From positions 1 to 7,088 of the forward strand of contig JALTEL010000390.1 of assembly GCA_027073945.1 (NCBI GenBank): a stretch of DNA of 7,088 nucleotides, in the 5' to 3' direction. The notes beneath the pieces were generated by a model. The model had not been told where the DNA came from, did no database searches, and saw only the letters and a program-made list of their open reading frames with translations. The stretch's first letter is position 1. Every line of letters starts with the position of its first letter. This stretch comes from Caldifarciminota bacterium. Lineage in GTDB: Bacteria > WOR-3 > Hydrothermia > UBA1063 > CAJXJZ01. This document shows positions 1 through 5,423 of this stretch, in pieces. A program made the translations under genes and the position numbers.

Positions 1-1
1 A

Positions 2-262
2 TTAAAAATAAAAATCCTGGAAGCAATGGCTATGGGCAAGCCCGTTGTATCCACTAATTTCGGTGCAGAAGGACTGGATATCGCAGACGGGCAGCACTTT
101 CTTGCAGCGGATACAGCGCAGGGTTTCATACAGAAAATAGGATTTCTATTTGAAAATCCGGGGATAAGGGCAAAACTCTCTAAAAACGCAAAAGAATTTG
201 TGTTGGAGAATTTTTCCATGGAATCCGTTTCCGAAAAATTAAAAAACTCACTACTCCCTTAA
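2..262 (+). CDS. Glycosyltransferase family 4 (GT-B), C-terminal fragment cut by window edge
   Basis: The open frame runs in from the left edge, so only about the last 86 residues are present and the ATG at 26 is an internal methionine, not the start. The segment reads KILEAMAMGKPVVST and then GAEGL, the classic C-terminal donor-binding loop of GT4 enzymes. The glutamate in LEAMA is normally the second acid of the EX7E motif that contacts the nucleotide-sugar donor. The tail (ENPGIRAKLSKNAKEFVLENFS) matches the usual last helices of the Rossmann-like C-terminal domain. Family knowledge makes this a retaining, cytoplasmic or inner-membrane-associated sugar transferase, often for surface polysaccharide or glycan assembly. 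The acceptor and sugar cannot be told from the fragment. The gene ends with TAA at 260-262 and is followed by about 200 nt without a long gene, so it is probably the end of a separate upstream transcription unit. Confidence 0.88.
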   Translation, partial: LKIKILEAMAMGKPVVSTNFGAEGLDIADGQHFLAADTAQGFIQKIGFLFENPGIRAKLSKNAKEFVLENFSMESVSEKLKNSLLP

Positions 263-460
263 CGAGTAATCCGTGCAATATAAAAAACACATTTCTGAGC
301 TTTAAAGATTAACGCACAAAAACAAATAACACCTGTTACAAAATTGCAGAATATTTTACTGCTGAGGTTAAATGTCCAAATTATTTCTACATAAAATGCT
401 GATGGCTTTTATGGACATGTAAAATGCTTTAAAATTAGCATCATACAAAAAGGAGGAAAT
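263..460 (+). other. Intergenic region ahead of the porin-esterase-flavoprotein-der operon
   Basis: This stretch is AT-rich and must carry the operon promoter unless transcription continues from the glycosyltransferase. I see no good sigma-70 pair. The best candidate is TTGCAG (344-349) with TTAAAT (368-373), spacer 18, only 3/6 and 4/6 matches. There is a 7-bp inverted repeat, ATGTCCA at 372-378 and TGGACAT at 412-418, and a smaller one, ATGCT at 424-428 and AGCAT at 437-441. A short ORF with a Shine-Dalgarno (listed separately) fills the interval between the arms of the larger repeat. The porin's own ribosome-binding site, AGGAGG, is at 451-456, four bases before the ATG. Confidence 0.5.
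372..422 (+). CDS. Possible 16-codon leader ORF upstream of the porin gene
   Basis: ATG at 372 opens a frame reading MSKLFLHKMLMAFMDM and closing with TAA at 420-422, 38 nt before the porin ATG. A Shine-Dalgarno-like GAGG at 364-367 sits four bases upstream, which is good spacing. The peptide is rich in Met and hydrophobic residues, with no run of one regulatory amino acid as in classic attenuators. Its first codons overlap the left arm, and its last codons the right arm, of the ATGTCCA/TGGACAT inverted repeat, so folding of a transcript could hide its start. It may be a real leader peptide or chance: an ORF of this length is common in random sequence, and only the Shine-Dalgarno and the repeat raise it above background. 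Confidence 0.25.
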   Translation: MSKLFLHKMLMAFMDM

Positions 461-1864
461 ATGCGCAAATTGATTGCAATATTGATAGCAGTGCCTCTTT
501 TCGCTGCAGGATTCCAGCTGTCAGGCATAGGGGCAAGCGGCATTCAGCAAGCCGGGGCAAATATAACCGGGATTAGTGATTGGACATCCATATACTATAA
601 CCCTGCAAGCTGTATGAACATCAAAGGGAACATGTTAGGTGTTTCTCCCAACACTGTTGTACTTCAGGGGATGTATGTGATGAATACGGGACTTATAGGC
701 TACGATGGTGGGTATGCTACTACAGACACTGTTGTATCCAATGTGAAGACATTTATAATTCCTTCCATAGGGACAATAAGAGCTTTAAACGATAATACAA
801 ATATTGGTTTTGCAGCTTTCTCTCCCTTTGGTCTCGGTTCAGCATGGAAACTTTACAAGGTACCTGAAGGTTATTATAACACATCGGATTCTACCTTTGT
901 AAAACCCGAGTTTCCTGAAGAAAACTGGAAAAGCAATTTAAAGGTTTTCTGTCTGTACGCATCGGTTTCACACAGCTTTAATGACAAATTTAAAGTAGGG
1001 ATTGCAGGTGGCCCCGTCATAGGTTCGCTTGACCTTGAGAAAGTATCTCTATTTGATCTTGCATCCTCTGACAGTTCTGCACTTTCTCTCCCCATACAAA
1101 TAAGATTGGCACCGATTGACATGAAATTAAACACAAATGGCGTAAGCTTTGGTGTTAATGCAGGTATGCTTTACAGCCCTGTAAAGAATTTGAATATGGG
1201 CATTGCATTCAGATATTATAACAAAATACCTCTCGATGGAGATGTAAACGGAGATCTATATCTACCCAAAAATGATTATATTGCACAGCAGGTGGACTCT
1301 ACAAAAAAAGACATGTTTGAAGGTGGTGTTTCACAAGGTAGCGGAAAGGTAAGCACCAATTTTGTCCTTCCCTATGAAGGGACAATGGGATTCTCTTACA
1401 ATTTCAGCAAATTCACACTCAATGTGGCAGGCACATATACAAAATGGGATAAGTTTCAGGATATTGCAGCTACATTTAAAGATTTCAGTATAATGGGACA
1501 GGCAATCCCGGCAGATACCATAAAAGAGGAGTTTCATGCAACATATAAAATATCCTTTGGAGGTTCATACAGATTAAATAATCAACTGACATTACTCTCT
1601 GGAATTTACTATGATAAGAATGCAGCCCCTGACAGCACATTCAACCCACTTATACCTGATGTCGGTGACAAAATAAGCCTGAATGGTGGTGTTGATTACA
1701 AAATAAACAGTAGCATATCCATAGGTATAGGAGGGGAATACCTTCTTGTAAAAGACAGAGACGTAGCGAGAGCAGACAACTATTCAATTTATTCTTCCTA
1801 TATGCCAGGACATTACGCACTTGACGCATTTTCCGTAAATTCCGTAATCAATGTAATATTTTAG
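461..1864 (+). CDS. OmpP1/FadL/TodX-family outer-membrane transport protein
   Basis: A 467-residue beta-barrel protein expected to let hydrophobic compounds such as long-chain fatty acids or aromatics cross the outer membrane. The N-terminus (MRKLIAILIAVPLFAAG) is a Sec signal peptide with likely cleavage near Ala16. Right after it comes the FadL N-terminal plug region: GFQLSGIGASGIQQAGA (17-33), then IYYNPAS (44-50) with the family's conserved NPA. A second family hallmark, PFGLGSAWK, lies at 122-130. The rest alternates polar and hydrophobic residues as barrel strands do, and the chain ends in NVIF, with the C-terminal Phe typical of outer-membrane proteins. Length fits the family (about 420-480). 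The start is set by AGGAGG at 451-456, four bases before ATG. It is the first long gene of the operon, and its TAG stop overlaps the ribosome-binding site of the next gene. The substrate is not deducible from sequence alone. Confidence 0.92.
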   Translation: MRKLIAILIAVPLFAAGFQLSGIGASGIQQAGANITGISDWTSIYYNPASCMNIKGNMLGVSPNTVVLQGMYVMNTGLIGYDGGYATTDTVVSNVKTFIIPSIGTIRALNDNTNIGFAAFSPFGLGSAWKLYKVPEGYYNTSDSTFVKPEFPEENWKSNLKVFCLYASVSHSFNDKFKVGIAGGPVIGSLDLEKVSLFDLASSDSSALSLPIQIRLAPIDMKLNTNGVSFGVNAGMLYSPVKNLNMGIAFRYYNKIPLDGDVNGDLYLPKNDYIAQQVDSTKKDMFEGGVSQGSGKVSTNFVLPYEGTMGFSYNFSKFTLNVAGTYTKWDKFQDIAATFKDFSIMGQAIPADTIKEEFHATYKISFGGSYRLNNQLTLLSGIYYDKNAAPDSTFNPLIPDVGDKISLNGGVDYKINSSISIGIGGEYLLVKDRDVARADNYSIYSSYMPGHYALDAFSVNSVINVIF

Positions 1865-1868
1865 GAGG
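1863..1868 (+). promoter_or_regulatory. Shine-Dalgarno of the esterase gene overlapping the porin stop codon
   Basis: The sequence TAGGAGGT at 1862-1869 serves twice: TAG (1862-1864) ends the porin and AGGAGG (1863-1868) is a perfect ribosome-binding site six bases before the esterase ATG at 1875. Ribosomes finishing the porin would stop on the site that starts the esterase, which suggests coupled, roughly matched synthesis of the two envelope proteins. Confidence 0.85.
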
Positions 1869-1874
1869 TAAAAA

Positions 1875-3041
1875 ATGAAAAAATTATCAATTTTATTATC
1901 CGTTGCATTTTTAATTGCCGGTTGCATGAAGCAACCCACGGGTACACCAGTAGAAAACGGAACACTCACAGAAGTCTCCATCCCTGCATCAGACCCATCC
2001 ATAACAGAAACCAATGCATATATTTACATGCCACCCGCATATTCCAGTTCAAAAACATATCCGGTACTTTATCTGCTGCATGGCTTTGGCAGCAATTATC
2101 AGTACTGGCAGGGGGTTTGCGATATTAAATACATACTTGATTATATGATTGCAAAAGACGAAATAAAACCCATGATAGTGGTAATGCCCAACGGCAATAA
2201 TATGCTGGGAGGCTCTTTCTACACAAATTCGGTTGATAGTGCAACACCTGCTTTCGGACAGTATGAAACGTATATTATGCACGACGTTATTTCGTATGTG
2301 GATAGTGCATATAATACCGAAAAGGCCAGCGGCAGGGCTATAGCAGGTATATCCATGGGTGGATACGGCGCAGTAAAGCTTGCTGCTCTATATCCTGATT
2401 CTTTTAAGGTTGCAGCAGGTTTCTCTGGCGTTTATTATTTCAATTTGTTCCTGCAAAAGGATGCCGAGGGCAAAACAATGGTGGACAGAGTGATTGAGGA
2501 AAACGGAGGATATATAAATCCTCTCAATGCCGACATAGAGCACCCTCTCACAGCAATGATGCTATCTATGGCCGGAGCATTCTCACCGAGAGTAAGGGAT
2601 AGTTCATATTTTAATCCCCTTGATAACAAATTCCTGCTCTCCTCATATCCTTATCCGCCTTATGCAATCGGAGTGGAACTCCCATTTACCGTAATTTTTG
2701 ATCCTTCAGACAGTACATATTCGTACCAGCTAAAAGACACGGTCTGGCAAAATGAGTGGATGAAAAATGATGTGCAAACAATAGTAACAAATAATGCCTC
2801 AGCAATTAAGGGCGCTGGGACTTATTTTTATCTTGATGCAGGAGCTGATGACGATTTTGGATTAAACTACCACATGCAGTCTCTTGATGCAGTCATGAAT
2901 GCCGCAAGTATTCCTCATCAGGCTGAAGAATTTAATTCTGTCCCGGGTTATCCAGAATCTATCTTTCCAGCAGGACATACCACGCACCTGTATTTAAGAG
3001 TATCCAACGGCCTCACCGTAATTTCTCAACATATTGAATAA
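1875..3041 (+). CDS. Lipoprotein alpha/beta-hydrolase of the esterase D family
   Basis: A 388-residue predicted surface or periplasmic lipoprotein. MKKLSILLSVAFLIAGC is a type II signal peptide, with lipobox LIAGC and acylated Cys17. Residue +2 is Met, not Asp, so by the E. coli rule it would go to the outer membrane. The fold is the putative esterase D/feruloyl-esterase-like family (PF00756). It has YPVLYLLHGFGSNYQYW (62-78) with the HGFG oxyanion loop, IVVMPNGNN (101-109), and the nucleophile elbow GISMGG with Ser160. A late DAGADDD (321-327) should supply the acid, and GHTTH (367-371) the histidine (His368 or His371). About 160 residues separate nucleophile and acid, much more than in compact family members, so a lid insertion is likely. 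It hydrolyses esters of unknown nature. Directly behind the FadL-type porin and coupled to it, it may release hydrophobic acids for uptake. Its last 8 nt overlap the next gene. Confidence 0.88.
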   Translation: MKKLSILLSVAFLIAGCMKQPTGTPVENGTLTEVSIPASDPSITETNAYIYMPPAYSSSKTYPVLYLLHGFGSNYQYWQGVCDIKYILDYMIAKDEIKPMIVVMPNGNNMLGGSFYTNSVDSATPAFGQYETYIMHDVISYVDSAYNTEKASGRAIAGISMGGYGAVKLAALYPDSFKVAAGFSGVYYFNLFLQKDAEGKTMVDRVIEENGGYINPLNADIEHPLTAMMLSMAGAFSPRVRDSSYFNPLDNKFLLSSYPYPPYAIGVELPFTVIFDPSDSTYSYQLKDTVWQNEWMKNDVQTIVTNNASAIKGAGTYFYLDAGADDDFGLNYHMQSLDAVMNAASIPHQAEEFNSVPGYPESIFPAGHTTHLYLRVSNGLTVISQHIE

Positions 3042-3549
3042 GATAGCATGGTGCATAACCGGGGGAGAACACTTTTTAAAGGAGAGTACTGAGCTTATTG
3101 AGGCGATTGGTCCATCGCACATTGATATATTTCTGAGCAAATCAGGCGTAGAGCTGCTTGTTTTTTATAATCTGATGGATAAGCTCGGCAAATTCTCTAT
3201 AAAAGAAGAGCAAAACGCTCCTGGATTTGAAATCTTCGGCCTGTTCAACGGAATATACGATAAGCTTGTTATCGCGCCCTGCACCTCCAACACAGTTGCA
3301 AAAATGTCCCTCGGTATTGCTGACACATTATGCACAAATATGTTTTCACAGGCTACGAAAATCGGCATACAGGTTATAATACTGCCGACAGATATCAAAA
3401 AAATATCTCAATTTAAGGGCAAAAGTGGCAGGTTATATACAGTTAAACGTAGAAAAATTGACAAGATGAATATAGACAGACTTTCCCTTTTTGGAAATGT
3501 TTCTGTAGTACATTCCGTAAAAGATCTCAAATCCGAAATAGCATTATGA
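3034..3549 (+). CDS. AfpA/DmrB-like flavoprotein (FMN-binding, PF02441 superfamily), TTG start
   Basis: A 171-residue cytoplasmic Rossmann-like flavoprotein. Landmarks are IAWCITGGEHFLKES (4-18), the flavin phosphate-binding start; FLSKSG (33-38); NAPGFEIFG (61-69); and VIAPCTSNTVAKMSLGIADTLCTN (79-102), the family signature. QATKIGIQVIILPTD follows (106-120). The order and the C-terminal pattern (RKIDKMNIDRLSLF, then VSVVHSVKDL) closely resemble my recollection of archaeal AfpA (a ferredoxin-linked archaeoflavoprotein) and dihydromethanopterin reductase DmrB. The cysteine-rich Fe-S part seen in some DmrB proteins is absent. UbiX-type prenyltransferases and phosphopantothenoylcysteine decarboxylase share the superfamily but fit less well. 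The start is TTG at 3034: an in-frame TAA at 3019-3021 blocks any earlier start, and the only other possible codon before the conserved ITGG is ATA at 3031. No Shine-Dalgarno is visible, so translation probably depends on the upstream gene (8-nt overlap). The real substrate or electron partner is unknown. Confidence 0.82.
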   Translation: MNKIAWCITGGEHFLKESTELIEAIGPSHIDIFLSKSGVELLVFYNLMDKLGKFSIKEEQNAPGFEIFGLFNGIYDKLVIAPCTSNTVAKMSLGIADTLCTNMFSQATKIGIQVIILPTDIKKISQFKGKSGRLYTVKRRKIDKMNIDRLSLFGNVSVVHSVKDLKSEIAL

Positions 3550-4805
3550 AGGTACCTGAGGTAGTTATAGTAGGACGTGTAAACACAGGGAAATCAACAT
3601 TATTTAACAGAATAATAAAGAAACCTCTTGCTATCGTGGACAATACTCCGGGATTAACCAGAGACAATATCAGAAAATTGGTGGAATGGGAAGGCGTCCC
3701 ATTTTATATCGTTGATACCGGGGGCCTTTTCCCTGAAAAAGAGGATGAAATCTGGGAAAAAACAAAAGTTCATATAGAGGAGGAAGTAAAACGTGCTTCT
3801 CTTGTTATATTTTTAGTCGATGTGAAAGCGGGACTGCTTCCCGGGGATGAAGAAATAGCACAATGGCTGAGAAAATTGGGGAAAAAGGTTGTTCTTGCCG
3901 GTAATAAATCAGATGTTAAGATAAAGAGAGCAGAGGAATTTCTCAAAATGGGTTTCGGAGAACCAATAGCTATTTCCGCTGCTCATGGCAACGGCCTTAC
4001 AGACCTGATGGACCGGGTAATTGAAAATATAGAAATAGTAAAACCTCATACAGGAAAAAGGCATAAAATTCGTGTTGCCATTGTTGGAAAGCCAAACGTT
4101 GGCAAATCTTCCCTCCTCAATCAATTGACAGGAGGGACATATTCCATTGTTTCCAGTGTGCCAGGAACAACAAGAGATTCCATTGATGTTGAAACAAGCA
4201 AATTCATTTTTGTGGATACCGCTGGTATAAAGAAAAAATACAGAAATGACATTGAATACTATGCGTCTCTGAGAAGTGCTCATTCAATCTCTTATGCAGA
4301 AGTCATAATTATAGTTCTTGATGCCGCAGTTCCAATTAATTTCATTGACAAAAAGATCGTAAGATTGGCACAGGAGAGCGGCAAGGGCATGATTATCGCA
4401 GTGAATAAAATAGACCTGCTTAAACCTTCAAACAGAGAGTATATACTCAACTATATTAATAGAGAACTGCCTTTCACATACTACATTCCAAAGATACTGC
4501 TATCTGCAAAAACAGGTGAGCGAGTATTTATTTTAGAGGATATTCTTCGGCGCGTAAAATATGAAACCACCAGAAGGTTAAGCGATAGAAAGGCAGAAAA
4601 TTTTATAACAGAGCTGCTGGCGGAATATTCACCGGGCGTGAAAATATACAGATTTTTCCAATCGAGAGCGGAGCCTCCAACTTTTGTAGTAATATCCAAA
4701 GGCAAACCCAGGAATAATTTCTTGAAATTCCTGGAAAAGAGGATAAGAGACAAGTTCGGATTTGAGGGAGCCTCAATCAAATTCAGTATAAAACTGCGTG
4801 TATAA
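3546..4805 (+). CDS. der: Ribosome-associated double GTPase Der (EngA)
   Basis: A 419-residue GTPase with two tandem G domains and a C-terminal KH-like domain, needed in bacteria for 50S subunit maturation. G domain 1 has GRVNTGKST (10-18), TPGLTRD (34-40), DTGG (57-60), NKSD (120-123) and SAAHGNG (144-150). G domain 2 has GKPNVGKSS (181-189), PGTTRD (206-211), DTAG (224-227), NKID (287-290) and SAKTG (320-324). The KH-like part spans about 340-419, with RAEPPTFVVISKG and FLEKRIRDKFGFEGASI. The first P-loop is unusual (VNT where PNV is standard). The segment between PGTTRD and DTAG in domain 2 is about four residues shorter than in E. coli Der, as I recall it. Overall length is slightly below the usual 435-490. 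It starts in an ATGA overlap with the flavoprotein stop and has no Shine-Dalgarno of its own, so it relies on coupling. It ends 3 nt from the convergent neighbour. Confidence 0.96.
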   Translation: MKVPEVVIVGRVNTGKSTLFNRIIKKPLAIVDNTPGLTRDNIRKLVEWEGVPFYIVDTGGLFPEKEDEIWEKTKVHIEEEVKRASLVIFLVDVKAGLLPGDEEIAQWLRKLGKKVVLAGNKSDVKIKRAEEFLKMGFGEPIAISAAHGNGLTDLMDRVIENIEIVKPHTGKRHKIRVAIVGKPNVGKSSLLNQLTGGTYSIVSSVPGTTRDSIDVETSKFIFVDTAGIKKKYRNDIEYYASLRSAHSISYAEVIIIVLDAAVPINFIDKKIVRLAQESGKGMIIAVNKIDLLKPSNREYILNYINRELPFTYYIPKILLSAKTGERVFILEDILRRVKYETTRRLSDRKAENFITELLAEYSPGVKIYRFFQSRAEPPTFVVISKGKPRNNFLKFLEKRIRDKFGFEGASIKFSIKLRV

Positions 4806-4808
4806 TAC

Positions 4809-5312
4809 TTATTCAGTTACAGACTGATTGCCGAGTAATGCCCGTGCAAAGGCAATAGCTTTTTGAGCAATATTACCCCCCACCATGTTCATTATGGCAT
4901 TAGCCTGCTCAAGATATGCTCTGAGTTTTAAAATTATATCAGATTTACCCGGCCAATTTTCACGAATAACATCTTCCCCTGTCTCTGTTATCATTGCATT
5001 GATTATATATAGAGTTATAAGAATATCATCGGCATAACCTATGACACTGAAAATAGCTTCAGGAAGAATATCAAAAGGCAAAATCCAGTAAGCCACGACG
5101 GCCCCTAATATTATCTTATGCTTGACTGATACACGAGAATCTTTTATAAGTCTTGTAAGTAAGACAAAAAGATCAGGAGCAAGCAAAATGATTTCTGCCG
5201 AGTCTTCCCCGAATTTTGCGGTAAATTTGGAAAGCTTTTTCCTGACAGTTATTCTGAGTTTATCGTAAAAACCAAAATTTTCCATTTTTTCCATCATACC
5301 TCTGTCATCCAT
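4809..5312 (-). CDS. DUF1232 (YkvA-like) membrane-associated protein
   Basis: A 167-residue protein (161 if started at 5294) of unknown function. The DUF1232 core lies at about 63-105: VKHKIILGAVVAYWILPFDILPE, a hydrophobic turn (AIFSVIGYADD), then ILITLYIINAM. The family's conserved pattern (P, D, P, then G-Y-x-DD) is intact at Pro79, Asp81, Pro84 and GYADD (92-96). The two hydrophobic stretches (about 65-80 and 97-108) suggest membrane contact. No enzyme motif is visible. The start is uncertain. Met1 (5312) has no Shine-Dalgarno. Met7 (5292-5294) has AGAGG four bases upstream and looks better. A 14-codon ORF with a good ribosome-binding site ends just before Met1 in the same frame. The gene converges on der with 3 nt between stop codons and lies 111 nt downstream of the TPR gene on the same strand. 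Its role and any link to the neighbours are unknown. Confidence 0.83.
   Translation of the reverse strand: MDDRGMMEKMENFGFYDKLRITVRKKLSKFTAKFGEDSAEIILLAPDLFVLLTRLIKDSRVSVKHKIILGAVVAYWILPFDILPEAIFSVIGYADDILITLYIINAMITETGEDVIRENWPGKSDIILKLRAYLEQANAIMNMVGGNIAQKAIAFARALLGNQSVTE
4827..4864 (+). terminator. Weak terminator-like hairpin for the der transcript, inside the DUF1232 3' end
   Basis: On the plus strand, ATTGCC (4827-4832) can pair with GGCAAT (4851-4856) around an 18-nt loop. A run of five T follows at 4860-4864 after three bases. It lies 22 nt past the der stop, where a terminator is expected, and there is no other space because the opposing gene begins at once. The stem is only 6 bp and the loop is long, so it is a weak candidate. 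Confidence 0.25.
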
Positions 5313-5315
5313 ATT

Positions 5316-5360
5316 CTAATTATATATTAAAAGAGCAGTATAATCAAGAATATGATGCAT
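5316..5360 (-). CDS. Possible 14-codon leader ORF in frame with the DUF1232 gene
   Basis: On the minus strand, AGAGGT (5365-5370), four bases and then ATG (5358-5360) open a frame reading MHHILDYTALLIYN and closing with TAG at 5316-5318. One codon (AAT) later comes the first ATG of the DUF1232 gene in the same frame. This is the best ribosome-binding site near that gene. It could be a leader peptide acting by termination and reinitiation, or an original start now cut off by an amber codon. TAG is a normal stop here (it ends the porin gene), so recoding is unlikely. Against it: a promoter-like pair lies inside the ORF, and transcripts from there would not contain it. Confidence 0.3.
   Translation of the reverse strand: MHHILDYTALLIYN
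5319..5347 (-). promoter_or_regulatory. Sigma-70-like promoter ahead of the DUF1232 gene
   Basis: Reading the minus strand, TTGATT (5342-5347) and a perfect TATAAT (5319-5324) are separated by exactly 17 bases (5325-5341). The -35 box matches 4/6 (TTGA of TTGACA) and the -10 box matches 6/6. Six bases follow before ATG at 5310-5312, so the predicted RNA start falls on or next to that ATG. Transcripts from here would be leaderless if Met1 is used, or have a short leader with AGAGG if Met7 is the start. The region is AT-rich, so a chance match is possible. Confidence 0.5.
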
Positions 5361-5423
5361 ATTTACCTCTTTAAACAACAATCTTTCCTTAATAAATTGA
5401 ATATTCATTTCCCCAATACCAAT

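Noticed and set aside
26..262. A complete 78-residue gene starting at ATG 26
   Set aside because: The frame is open back to the window edge, and the upstream codons (LKIKILEA) complete the GT4 motif, so this ATG is internal to a longer gene.
252..268. Hairpin TACTC/GAGTA around the glycosyltransferase stop as a terminator
   Set aside because: The stem is only 5 bp, with the stop codon in the loop and no T run after it.
279..284. TATAAA as the -10 box of the operon promoter
   Set aside because: No acceptable -35 hexamer lies 15-19 bases upstream, and it would leave a leader of about 170 nt.
874..1134. 86-codon minus-strand ORF
   Set aside because: It lies inside the FadL-family gene, has no family resemblance, and is a by-product of the coding sequence on the other strand.
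3034..3549. UbiX-type flavin prenyltransferase or CoaC decarboxylase
   Set aside because: The ITGG-EHFLKES start, APCTSNTVAK and GIADTLCTN segments and the C-terminal pattern fit AfpA/DmrB better, though the superfamily is shared.
3909..4283. 124-codon minus-strand ORF
   Set aside because: It lies wholly inside der, whose motifs are unmistakable, and its translation shows no recognisable domain or ribosome-binding context.
4762..4776. Hairpin TTGAGG-GAG-CCTCAA as an intrinsic terminator
   Set aside because: There is no U tract on either strand, and it lies in conserved der codons. I kept it only as part of an observation on 3' ends.
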